Below, one piece after another: positions 36,118 to 45,800 of a stretch of 64,000 bases of DNA. The stretch is from Faucicola osloensis_D. GTDB lineage: Bacteria; Pseudomonadota; Gammaproteobacteria; Pseudomonadales; Moraxellaceae. The notes beneath the pieces were generated by a model, which worked only from the letters and a program-made list of their open reading frames with translations, was not told the DNA's origin and did not search any database. The stretch lies in assembly GCA_020041925.1 (NCBI GenBank), contig CP083409.1; one strand, given 5' to 3'. Both the position numbers and the translations under genes were made by a program. How positions within the stretch are numbered: the first letter of the stretch is position 1; the number at the start of each line of letters is the position of its first letter.

Positions 36118-36320
36118 TGAAATTTCCTTAAAAAATTGGGTGGGATTAATTGCATAAATCAATCAGCTTATCCCATAGTAACAATGTAAAGCAATAATCT
36201 AAAAATACTATCAAAAAATAATAAAGTTATTGTTATATTTTTACGCGAAAACAGCGCGCTTAAGCAAGATTATAGCAATAAACACGCTAGCAAACGATTG
36301 AGGCTGTCAGCCATGCCCAG

Positions 36321-36366
36321 TTAAACACGCTCGGCTAAACATGCTCGGCTAAACATGCTCGGTTAA
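36321..36366. repeat. 14-base tandem repeat abutting the coq7 stop codon
   Basis: TTAAACACGCTCGG, then two identical copies of CTAAACATGCTCGG (36335-36348 and 36349-36362), then the start of another copy containing the coq7 stop (36363-36365). Confidence 0.7.
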
Positions 36367-37025
36367 ATATGATACGCCACCGTTTTCATGCAGTTAGCCA
36401 AAAAACGCATCGTGGTTTTGATGGGTAGTGGCAATGGGCTGGCACCTGATTCGACTGCTTTATCACGGTGATGTAATTCTTCTTTATCCATTTGGCTTAA
36501 AATCTCAGCACTGCGTTTATCCTGTACAGGCAGCTTGCCAAGATGGCTGTGCAAATGCTCGCTGACTTGGGTTTCCGTCTCTGCAACAAACCCCAAACTA
36601 AACTCATCAGAAATCAATCCCGCTACCGCACCCATGCCAAACGATAGCCCATACCAAAGCGGACTAAAAATACTGGGATGGCTACCCAATTCATTTAACC
36701 GTGTCTCACACCATACCAAATGGTCAATCTCCTCTAGCGCAGATTGATGCATGGCTTTTTTGACCGTTGCTTGCTTAGCGGTAAATGCTTGACCATGATA
36801 CAGTCCTTGCGCGCACACTTCGCCCGTGTGATTGATACGCATGAGACCTGCGACATGACGCGCTTCTTCCACGGACAGTTTTGGCACATCGGGGCTAGAG
36901 ACAGGCAATGGGCGGGTGCTAAGATTGCTGTTTGGAATAAACGAGCGAATCGCCCGATCAAAGAAGACAATATTGCGGTCTAGCTTACTGAGTGATAGGT
37001 TGTTTTGTGCTGGTTCAATCGACAT
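36363..37025 (-). CDS. coq7: Demethoxyubiquinone hydroxylase Coq7
   Basis: Diiron monooxygenase of ubiquinone synthesis, used in place of UbiF in several proteobacteria. It has 220 residues from the ATG at 37025; a TTG 15 bases upstream is less likely. The carboxylate-bridged iron ligands are visible as RINHTGEVCAQ, EEIDHLVWCE, ETETQVSEHLHSH and MDKEELHH. It is monocistronic. Its stop codon lies inside a 14-base tandem repeat, which suggests that the extreme C terminus has been remodelled by duplication. Confidence 0.94.
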   Translation of the reverse strand: MSIEPAQNNLSLSKLDRNIVFFDRAIRSFIPNSNLSTRPLPVSSPDVPKLSVEEARHVAGLMRINHTGEVCAQGLYHGQAFTAKQATVKKAMHQSALEEIDHLVWCETRLNELGSHPSIFSPLWYGLSFGMGAVAGLISDEFSLGFVAETETQVSEHLHSHLGKLPVQDKRSAEILSQMDKEELHHRDKAVESGASPLPLPIKTTMRFLANCMKTVAYHI

Positions 37026-37198
37026 AGGCGCTCTGTTCAAAGTGTTTCCAATCGCTATTATGCGCAGAATATGGCGTTAATTCTACTCAATATCACAACT
37101 TTTGACTAGCAAATCTATATAGCTGATGGGCAATTTGGCTATTTTATAAAAAGCCCGTGAGAGGCTAGGCAATCACGGGATGTTGTAATAACGATATA

Positions 37199-39325
37199 TT
37201 ATACCGGTGGTAATTGTGAACGGTAAGCTTCTGCAAAGTTATGACCCGTTAAGGCTTCAGTCGCTTTGACCGTGACATAGCTACCTGGGGCATCGCCATA
37301 GGTCGGGATTTCTTTACCTTGGCTATTTTGACCGACGACACGGGCATTGATTTCGTTGCCCTCAAATGGTTTGATCCAGTCATGCCATCTTGTCCACCAG
37401 GTGTCTTTAACATAGGTGGCGTCTTTGTGCCATTGGTCAGCGTCCGCAGTGTAGTTATCATTGGTGTAGTAACCATATTTACTACCTGGCGGGTTCATAA
37501 TACCTGCAATATGACCTGATTCCCCTAACACAAACACTTTTTCACCGCCAAATACTTGCGTGCCTGGGTAACAGCTTTTCCATTTTGCGATATGGTCTTG
37601 CAAAGTTGCGACCATAAACACGGGAATTTTGACTTTTGATAAGTCAATTTTCACGCCGTCAATTTCAACCCCGCCCGGTTTACGCAGTAAGTTGTTGATA
37701 TAGAACTCACGCAGTAGAAAATGGTGCAGCGCAGCGGTCACGTTGGTACAGTCTGAATTCCAGTATAACAAGTCAAAAGGTACAGGGCGTTCGCCTTTGA
37801 GGTAGTTTTGTACGTAGTAGTTCCAGTATAGGCTATTCTCACGCAGTAGGCTAAATGACACGCCCATCATTCGTCCATCAAACACGCCTTTGTCGGCGTT
37901 CTGCTTGTCAATCGCCGCAACGATTTTATCGTCGATAAATACGCCGATATCACCTGGATCTGAGAAGTCAATAATAGTCGCCCAAAGTGTCGCACTGGCA
38001 ATGCGGCTTTCTTGTTTAGTCGCGGCAAGATAGCCTAACGTCAATGCGGTCAACATACCCCCAATACAATAACCTGTGATATTGATGGTTTTTTCACCCG
38101 TGATGGCTTCAATTTGATCCATCGCCGCAAGCACACCGTCTTTCATGTAAGTGCTCATGCCAACATTTTTGTACTCAGGGGTCGGGTTCGCCCAAGAGAT
38201 GACATAAACCGTATGACCTTCGTTGACTGCCCAATGCACAAACGAGTTGTTCTCACGTAAGTCCATGATGTAGAATTTGTTGATCCAAGGTGGCACCATG
38301 AGCAACGGACGTTGTTTTACTTTTTCGGTTGAAGGGTCATACTGGATGAGCTGCATCATGTGGTTTTCAAATACCACTTTTCCTTTTGAGGTGGCGATGT
38401 TGTCACCTACCCGAAACGCACTCTGGTCAGTCATACGGATATTGAGTGTATCAGCGCTATTACCCATGTCCTCAGCTAACTGCTTCATACCTTGAACCAG
38501 ATTTTGCCCCCGACTTTCGATGGTCAAACGGAGTACTTCTGGGTTGGTCATTAAGAAGTTGGTTGGGGCTACTGCATTGATCCATTGGCGGGTAAAAAAA
38601 GCCAAGCGTTGACGGGTTTTTTCATCAATGCCTTCAACGCCATCAATCGCATCCATCATGGCTTGGGTGGTTAATAAATAATACTGTTTTAGGAAGTTAA
38701 AAATAGGATTGTCTTCCCATTCTTCATCACTAAACCGTTTGTCGCCTTTTTCAGGGCTTGCCACCGGGTCGATTTTTTTACCGGCAAATTGTTGTAGCGT
38801 GTTTTGCCACAAGTGCATTTGGTCTTTGAACAACTGCAATTGGTCTTCAACCATCGTGCCTGGGTGATTGGTCACCATTTGACCCATTTTACGCCAGCCA
38901 TCCATTAAGTCCATCATGATGGAGGTATTGGTGTACTGCGGCGCTTGGTTGGCACGCATCGATTGCTGTGCAATCTGTTGGCTCAGTTTGGTCATATTGC
39001 CAAAAAATTCGCTATAGAATTCACCGACCGCAGGATTGTAAGGCGGAATACTAGAGGCCATGTGAGCAAACGGATTGGTTTTGTTCAAAAAATCCAGCGG
39101 ATTTTGCGGCAGATTAAAGGCGTTGGTTCCGAAGTTGTTAAAAGGATTGCTATCAAAACCAAATGCATTATTGCCAAAGGGAAAATTGGCAAATGGCGTG
39201 TAGCCAAAAGCATTGGTAGTGGTATTCTCTGCGCCTTGGGTGTTGGAAGTATTGTTATTTGAAGCATTGTCGCTTGAGAACTGGGCGTTCGTTCCTTGAT
39301 ATTGGGTGTCTTTATTGTCTGCCAT
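37199..39325 (-). CDS. phaC: Class I poly(3-hydroxyalkanoate) synthase
   Basis: Polymerises 3-hydroxyacyl-CoA into storage granules. It has 708 residues, about 110 more than typical class I enzymes. The extra length is an N-terminal Asn/Phe-rich tail with repeated NPF, NAF and FGN motifs (about residues 10-100). The catalytic lipase-like box is GYCIGG with the nucleophilic Cys; LLMVPPWINKFYI and VLGESGHIAGI carry other family motifs, including the His. The ATG at 39325 is preferred over 39379 by motif and spacing. A phasin gene lies just upstream on the same strand. phaA and phaB are not in the window. Confidence 0.94.
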   Translation of the reverse strand: MADNKDTQYQGTNAQFSSDNASNNNTSNTQGAENTTTNAFGYTPFANFPFGNNAFGFDSNPFNNFGTNAFNLPQNPLDFLNKTNPFAHMASSIPPYNPAVGEFYSEFFGNMTKLSQQIAQQSMRANQAPQYTNTSIMMDLMDGWRKMGQMVTNHPGTMVEDQLQLFKDQMHLWQNTLQQFAGKKIDPVASPEKGDKRFSDEEWEDNPIFNFLKQYYLLTTQAMMDAIDGVEGIDEKTRQRLAFFTRQWINAVAPTNFLMTNPEVLRLTIESRGQNLVQGMKQLAEDMGNSADTLNIRMTDQSAFRVGDNIATSKGKVVFENHMMQLIQYDPSTEKVKQRPLLMVPPWINKFYIMDLRENNSFVHWAVNEGHTVYVISWANPTPEYKNVGMSTYMKDGVLAAMDQIEAITGEKTINITGYCIGGMLTALTLGYLAATKQESRIASATLWATIIDFSDPGDIGVFIDDKIVAAIDKQNADKGVFDGRMMGVSFSLLRENSLYWNYYVQNYLKGERPVPFDLLYWNSDCTNVTAALHHFLLREFYINNLLRKPGGVEIDGVKIDLSKVKIPVFMVATLQDHIAKWKSCYPGTQVFGGEKVFVLGESGHIAGIMNPPGSKYGYYTNDNYTADADQWHKDATYVKDTWWTRWHDWIKPFEGNEINARVVGQNSQGKEIPTYGDAPGSYVTVKATEALTGHNFAEAYRSQLPPV

Positions 39326-39525
39326 GATAAGTCCCGTTATTATGCTGTGCCTTGATAAGAATTCGCTGTGAATATGCATGCTTACTTAAAAATATGGTGG
39401 ATTAGGCATCTGTCTAATCCACCATTTTTATAGATTCATAAGCCGCCATTCATCTATCAGGTAAAACATAAATAGCTATTTATAAATGATACAGTTTTAA
39501 GAATGACTACGATGCATCAAACTAA

Positions 39526-40122
39526 TTATTTTGCCGCAGGGGTTGTTTTTGCTGCAGGTTTTACCGCTTCACTATTTTGTGTTTGTGCTACATCATTAGC
39601 GGTGCGAGTTGCCGCAGCAGTCACGTTAGTCGCAGCTTTGTTCATGTTTTGGGTGGTTTGTTTAACCGCTTCTGACATTTGGTTGGCCGCTTTGTGCATG
39701 TTTTCGTTTACTTTGCGGTTAAAGTCTTCTGCCGTTTTTGATGCGTTGCTAGCAGCGCTTTGCATGGCATCTTGCATGCTTGATGCATTTTGGCTATAGA
39801 TTTCATTCATCGCTGACATGACTTCATTACGGATTTCATTGCCAAGCTCAGTCAAACGCTGTGCATCTGACAACATTTTTTGACCCAATTGGTTAAGCAG
39901 TTCAGTTTGTTTTTGGTTGAAGCTTGAAGCCGCTTCCGGAGAGTCAACAGAAGAAACATTGCGAAGTTGCTCAAGACCCATTTCTGAGTAATGACGCATT
40001 GTTTCTAAAGAAAAGTCAGTCATTTTTTCCGCATTTCGTAACATCGCTTGGTTGAAGCGTGACCATGGTGCGTACATTTGACGTGAACCATCTTTCATTT
40101 TATCCATAAAATCGTTGTTCAT
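39526..40122 (-). CDS. phaP: Phasin (PHA granule-associated protein)
   Basis: 198-residue amphipathic helical protein of the phasin family that coats PHA granules. The N-terminal half has the phasin pattern (FNQAMLRNAEKMTDFSLE, then MGLEQLRNV). The C-terminal half is an Ala/Asn/Gln-rich coiled-coil tail ending in AAKTTPAAK, much like histone-tail-like PhaF/PhaI ends. The ATG at 40122 has GAGGT upstream. It lies 200 bases before phaC, and the two should be coregulated. Confidence 0.88.
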   Translation of the reverse strand: MNNDFMDKMKDGSRQMYAPWSRFNQAMLRNAEKMTDFSLETMRHYSEMGLEQLRNVSSVDSPEAASSFNQKQTELLNQLGQKMLSDAQRLTELGNEIRNEVMSAMNEIYSQNASSMQDAMQSAASNASKTAEDFNRKVNENMHKAANQMSEAVKQTTQNMNKAATNVTAAATRTANDVAQTQNSEAVKPAAKTTPAAK

Positions 40123-40432
40123 AATTGACCTCATTAGGCTACCAGAAAAAACAAGAAGGGTATTTTAGAATACCAATTTGCGATACATTTTCTAATCAAA
40201 AATATGACTAAAATGAATGCGATAAGATTTAAGCATAGTCTATTTGCTTGATATTACAATATCATGAAAAATGGCTAAATTAAACCTTGCGAGGAGCTTA
40301 AAAGTAAAAAACAATCGCTATTTATGTTAATATTTGTAATAGTATAATCAACTAGACAGTAAGAGCAGATAACCGATAAAAATCGGTTATATCTTACCAT
40401 TTATCCTAAAATAGTTGACAGGTTTGTCACTT
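40123..40432. other. Intergenic region with a 22-base palindrome
   Basis: About 310 bases between ackA and phaP, both on the minus strand. ATAACCGAT (40369-40377) and ATCGGTTAT (40382-40390) form a perfect inverted repeat around AAAA. It has no T tail, so it could be an operator ahead of phaP or a weak terminator of ackA. Nothing else is evident. Confidence 0.5.
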
Positions 40433-41662
40433 TTAATTATTGGTTTCTATCGTAATTGCATGCTCAAATGATAAAGCTAATTCAAGTTGCTCATCGGTCA
40501 ATATGACATAAATTTGTTTGTCATCGTCTGAGTTGATTCGTAAAATCGGAACGTCAATACGGCCATCGATATTTTTATCCGCATCCAAACTAAAACCTAA
40601 AAAATCGAGTTGTTCGACAATCATCCGACGGATAATCGCTGACTGTTCACCTATTCCTGCGGTAAAGATAAGCGCATCACAGCCTTTCATACTAACCATC
40701 AGGCTTGCGATTTCTTTGGCGGCATGCGTGGCAAAATACGCTAGTGCAAATTTGGCGCGTGGGTCATCGCTAGCGAGCAAATCACGCACGTCATTGCTAA
40801 TTTCAGATAAACCAAGCAAGCCCGACTCTTTATATAGGCATTGGTTCATTTGCTCGAGCGTCCAACCTTGCTCAACCATATATAAAATCACCCCAGAATC
40901 CAAATGACCCGGACGGGTGCCCATTGGTACGCCATCTAATCCACTAAAGCCAAAGGTACTGTCTTTTGACTCGCCATTGTCGACCGCGGTGATACTACAG
41001 CCACTACCCAAATGCGCGATAATTAAGCGCTTTTTGGCAATCTTTGGGAGATAGGTTTCAAGTTTGCGCATAATCGCCTGATACGATAAACCATGAAAGC
41101 CATAACAGCGCACGCCTTGATCGCGCAGCGATTTTGGCAGCGCATAGCTAGACCAAATCTCTGGGCGATGGTAGTGAAAGGCGGTATCAAAGGCAGCAAT
41201 GTGCACCAGTTTTGTATCAATGGCTTGCAGCGCGTTGACCACAGATAATGCAGGGGGCTGATGTAGCGGACAAATCGGTGATAACTCCACCAAATGCGCC
41301 ATCACTGTCTCGTTAATCACCACAGGAACATGATAGTGTTTGCCACCATGAACCACGCGGTGGATACAGACAATCTCACGCGCGGGGAAGGCCTGTCTAA
41401 CACGAGTAAACAAGCTTACCGCGGTATCTGTCAAGGTGTCTTGGGGTTCCCAATCGGCCAAAGATTGGGGCATGGCGTGCCAGACTTTGTTTTTGGTTTT
41501 TAGGTTGATATTGACATCAAACAAGGGTGACCACGCAAGGGGGGATGAGTCAACTGCTTTAGTCGTGTCATACGCTGCCATTTTGATAGTTGCTGAACCC
41601 ACGTTAAAGGTCACCACAATCGGGTGAGTCGAGTCAGTATGCATCATTACAGAATCGTTCAT
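40433..41662 (-). CDS. ackA: Acetate kinase (acetate/propionate kinase family)
   Basis: Interconverts acetyl phosphate plus ADP with acetate plus ATP. It has 409 residues from the ATG at 41662, which has GAGGTG six bases upstream. The family motifs are present: NVGSATIKM near the N terminus, HRVVHGG, AFDTAFH, GFHGLSYQ and the long glycine-rich DGVPMGTRPGHLDSGV. It follows the Pta-type gene by 33 bases in one operon. Together they convert acyl-CoA to acyl phosphate and then acid with ATP gain, beside the PHA genes that also draw on acetyl-CoA. Confidence 0.93.
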   Translation of the reverse strand: MNDSVMMHTDSTHPIVVTFNVGSATIKMAAYDTTKAVDSSPLAWSPLFDVNINLKTKNKVWHAMPQSLADWEPQDTLTDTAVSLFTRVRQAFPAREIVCIHRVVHGGKHYHVPVVINETVMAHLVELSPICPLHQPPALSVVNALQAIDTKLVHIAAFDTAFHYHRPEIWSSYALPKSLRDQGVRCYGFHGLSYQAIMRKLETYLPKIAKKRLIIAHLGSGCSITAVDNGESKDSTFGFSGLDGVPMGTRPGHLDSGVILYMVEQGWTLEQMNQCLYKESGLLGLSEISNDVRDLLASDDPRAKFALAYFATHAAKEIASLMVSMKGCDALIFTAGIGEQSAIIRRMIVEQLDFLGFSLDADKNIDGRIDVPILRINSDDDKQIYVILTDEQLELALSFEHAITIETNN

Positions 41663-41695
41663 GCTAGTCACCTCAATTAACAATTAACATCAAGC

Positions 41696-42628
41696 TTATT
41701 TACGCTTTTGCGCAACGTAGGCGCCAAGGGCAATGGAATACAGGCGGTCGAGTTCATCATCCGAACGACTGGTCAACACAATCGGCACTTTTGAACCCAT
41801 GACAATGCCAGCAGCTTTGGCTTCGCCCAAATAAATTAACTGTTTACCTAGCATATTGCCCGCTTCTAAGTCAGGTACTAGTAAAATATCGACATCGCCG
41901 GTGACAGGTGAGTGGATATGTTTGATATCCGCAGACTGTTGGCTAATCGCATTGTCAAACGCTAGTGGTCCATCAAGCAAGGCACCGGTGATTTGACCAC
42001 GGTCTGCCATTTTGCATAACGCCGCGGCATCAATGGTCGATTGCATTTGCGGTTTGACTTCTTCAACCGCTGCCAAGATGGCTACTTTAGGCTGCTCAAT
42101 GTCCAGCGCGTGCGCAAAATCAATCGCATTTTGCAAAATGTCTTTTTTGGTCAGCAAATCTGGCACCACGTTGAGTGCACAATCGGTCAAGGTCAAAAGC
42201 TTGTGATACGTGGGACTTTCCATTAACCACACGTGGCTCATACGACGCTCGGTGCGTAGGTTTTGGGTTTTATCGATCAGGACACCCATTAACTCATCGG
42301 TATGCACCGAACCTTTGATGATAAAGTCGGCTTGCTGTTCACGAACCATTTTTGCGGCGATTTCAACTGCGTCATGGCTATGCTCAGCATCCACCAACAT
42401 AAAGTCTGAAATAGCTAAATTGGCGTCAGTAGCGGCTTTTTCGATTTTGTGTTTTGGACCGACCAAAATCGGGGTGATGATGTGGTGCTGATGTGCTTGA
42501 ATACAAGATTGCAAAATGATATCGGTAGTAGGGTGCACCACCACGGCAGGGACAGGCGAGACAAAGCGCCCTTGCGCTAAAAGCTGCGAAAGTTTGGTTA
42601 ACATCGTGTTGCCCTTATGAGTTGACAT
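41696..42628 (-). CDS. Phosphate acetyl/butyryl transferase (PTA_PTB family)
   Basis: 310-residue short-form enzyme without the N-terminal DRTGG regulatory domain of E. coli Pta. The family core shows as DFIIKGSVHTDELMG, HVWLMESPTYHK, DLEAGNMLGKQLIYLGEAKAAGIVMG and the closing VPIVLTSRSD. It makes acyl phosphate for AckA, the next gene. Acetyl versus butyryl preference cannot be decided by eye. Two starts have ribosome binding sites: ATG 42628 (AGGG) and ATG 42604 (AAGGG). Confidence 0.88.
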   Translation of the reverse strand: MSTHKGNTMLTKLSQLLAQGRFVSPVPAVVVHPTTDIILQSCIQAHQHHIITPILVGPKHKIEKAATDANLAISDFMLVDAEHSHDAVEIAAKMVREQQADFIIKGSVHTDELMGVLIDKTQNLRTERRMSHVWLMESPTYHKLLTLTDCALNVVPDLLTKKDILQNAIDFAHALDIEQPKVAILAAVEEVKPQMQSTIDAAALCKMADRGQITGALLDGPLAFDNAISQQSADIKHIHSPVTGDVDILLVPDLEAGNMLGKQLIYLGEAKAAGIVMGSKVPIVLTSRSDDELDRLYSIALGAYVAQKRK

Positions 42629-42757
42629 AAATAACCCTGCGCACTTAGGTTTTGATTAAGCGAGCGCTAAACATTGACATAAACAGTAGTATGAACCCAT
42701 GACATGACAGCAAGATGAATCGGTTGTTACGGTGTGTTTGCCGCGCTGCTTAATTTA

Positions 42758-42790
42758 TTAGCTTAGCTTAACTTAACTTAACTTATCTTA
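42758..42790. repeat. Pentanucleotide repeat upstream of the Pta-type gene
   Basis: A run of TTAGC/TTAAC/TTATC five-base units lies in the 209-base gap between the sbcC stop and the Pta-type gene start. Confidence 0.6.
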
Positions 42791-42837
42791 ATTTGATTTG
42801 GCTTCACTTGGCTTAACCAAACCAAAGCTAGCCTGCG

Positions 42838-45800
42838 TCAACTAAGCTTGGTAATACCGGCACCGATAATTTTACTGATGCCACCTGTTTGCGGCACTAC
42901 TTGGATTTGACTACTGATTCTATCTTTCAGCGCTTGAATATGGGAAATCACGCCAATTAGCTTGCCCGATTGCTGTAGGTTGGTTAGGGTGTCGAGCGCT
43001 ACATCGAGTGCTTCTTCATCGAGCGTACCAAAGCCTTCATCCAAAAACAGCGAATCTACTTGCATGCGGTGACTGGCCATATTTGACAGTCCCAATGCAA
43101 GCGACAAGCTAATAATAAAACTCTCACCGCCTGATAGATTTTTACTGGTGCGGATTTGCCCGCCTTGGTAATTGTCCATCACGTTGAGCATCAAGGGCTG
43201 CTCGCTATCAGCTATCAGCAAATAACGGTCGCTCATTTTTTTGAGCTGCTCATTGGCATGGGCAACCATGATATTAAAGGTCAAGCCTTGGGCAAAGTTA
43301 CGAAATTTTTTGCCATCGCTTGAACCAATCAACTGATGCAATACCTTCCATTCTTCGGTATGGTTGCGCTGTTGGTTGATGGCATCTAATAGTTGCTGTT
43401 GGTTTTGTTTAAGGGCTTCATTGGCTGCTAGCTGCTGTTCAACGGCGCCCAATTGTTTTTGCTGCTCGCTAAATTGCTGTTGCAATTGCCCAAGCGCATC
43501 GAGCAATTGTTCAAGTGACAGCGCAGTTTGGGGATGATCGAGTAACTGCTGCTGTATGCGTTTGGCTTCAGACAGTAGGTTATGATTGCGCTGCTGGCTA
43601 TCATGGAGTTGACTGGCAAGCTGTTGTAAGCGTTCTCGCTCGGTATCAACCAAAACCGCAGCGCGATAATCGGCGTCATCTACAAAACCCAATGTCGCAA
43701 AACGCTGCTGAATATCGGCTTGTAGCGTTTGCTGGGCAGTTTTTAGTTGGGTGGTGCTAGTGGTCAAAGATGCGATCTGTTGTTGCAAAATCTGCAGCTG
43801 ACTTAGCTGCTCATGAAAGGCGGTTTGGCTGGCTTGATAGTCCTGCAAAGCCTGATTTTTTGCTTGGATTAACGCGTGAGAGACGATGTCTACCGCTTGT
43901 TCGCCAAACAAGGCGTATCGCTGCGCCTGTAGCTCGCTAATTTCTTGCGCCAATGCTTGCTGTCGCTGACGGACTTGGCGTTGATTTTGGGTTAGATGTT
44001 GCTGGTCTGCCACCAATCGGGTGAGCGCTTGCTCAATCCCTGTGATGGTGTCATTGATATGGCTAAGCTTAGTTTCTAATCCTTGATAGCGCTGTAAAAG
44101 TTGCGCAAGGGTATCGATATGCTGATTTAATTGGGCATTCGCATCCTGTGTGGTAGCAAAACTAAAAGTGCGTTCGCGCGTTGCAAACGGCATCAGTAAC
44201 GTGTCAATGCGCTGCATTACTTGATGTTGTTTCTCGGCGATAACCAATTGCTGGGCATCAATATCGCGGATTCTGTCTTGGCGATGTTGCTGCTGATTTT
44301 GTAACACGGTGTGTTGCTGCAAAACATCATGGTATTGCTCGCTTAATGTGGCTAATCGCTGCTGGGTTTGCTGCTGCTCGGATTGTACGGCTTCGATTTG
44401 CGTCAGTGAATCTTGCAGCGCTGCCAAAGACTGCTGATTGTTGGTTTGTTCAGCCTTGATTATCGTCGCCAATGTTTGAAGGGCTTGGCGGTCTATATCG
44501 TCATCGGTGCTAGGGGCTGCAGCGAGCGGCAATGCTTCAATTGCCTGTTGTACGGGCTTAGCATGTATAAGGTGTTGGCTGGCAAGCTGTAATTGATTTA
44601 ATAAGCGTTGGTTGTGTGCCTGTAGGTGCTGCAAATGCTCATTGAGCTGTTGCTGGTTATTTGTGAGCGCATGCTCTTCAAGCAATAACTGCTGTAATTG
44701 GCGATTGATGTCATCAAGCCGTTGTTTGGCAATCGCTAATTGTTGCTCTGTATCATCAGGTGTGTAGGGCTGATGGGTGGCGAAAGGATGCGCGGCTGAG
44801 CCACACAGCGGGCAAGGTTCGCCGTGGCGTAATTTATCGCGCTCCTCGGTCAAATCTTGAATTTTTGCCAATAAAATCAAGTTGCGGTTTAACAATTCGG
44901 CAGTCTGCTCGGCGGCTTGTTGCTGCTGCTCGCTAGTTAGTCGTTGGTTAGCAATCTGAGCCAATTGAGTTTGACCATCGGCTAACTGCTGCACAAATTG
45001 CTGATAGTGTTGCAGGTTGGTTTGCCAAGTCTGCACATCGCTTTGCATGGCGGAAAGCTGCTGGTCAGTTTGCCAATAAGTTTCAACCAGCTGGCGCAAT
45101 GCTGCCGCTGATTGCCCTTGTGTCAGATGATGTAAGTGACTGGTTTGGCTGTCTAAGTTTTGTCGATGCTCAGAGATTTGTGATTGCAACTGCGTGAGAT
45201 GTGATTGCAGCGCGCTGGCTTGCTGCTCATTGTGCTGAAAATCACCTTGTAACTGCTGCTGCTGGCTGACTAAAGCCTGCGCTTGTTCACTGAGTGCTTG
45301 GCTAGTTTCTTGTAGCTGGGTGAGGGAGGCCAATGTTTGAGGCAAGGTTGTTGCATGGGGGATTTGCTGCTGCGCTTGGGTAAGCTGTTCACGCTCTACT
45401 TGCTGGCTAACAAGCTGCTGCTGCTGCCTATCAATGCTTTGGGTATTATGCGCCAATTGCTCACCAAGCTGTGACAACTGCTGCGCAATCTCTTGGGCGT
45501 ACTGATTTTTTTGCCCAAGGGTAGTGTCAAGCTTGCGCACTTGGTTTAATAACGGTTGGGCTTGTTGCCAGTTAGTTTCGGTTTGCTGGGCTTGTGCTTG
45601 ACGCTCATCTTGGTTTTTTTGAGCAAGTTGGCAATTGCGTTCGGCGGTGGGTAGCTGGTGTTGATAACTGGCAAGCTCACTGAGCTGTGTGCTCAACAAA
45701 TCGCGCTGATAATCAAGTTTTTTAATATCACCCGACACTTCAAGGGCTTTTAGTGCGCGCTGTAGTTGGATTTTTTGTGGGGCAAATTGGCTTTCTTGCT

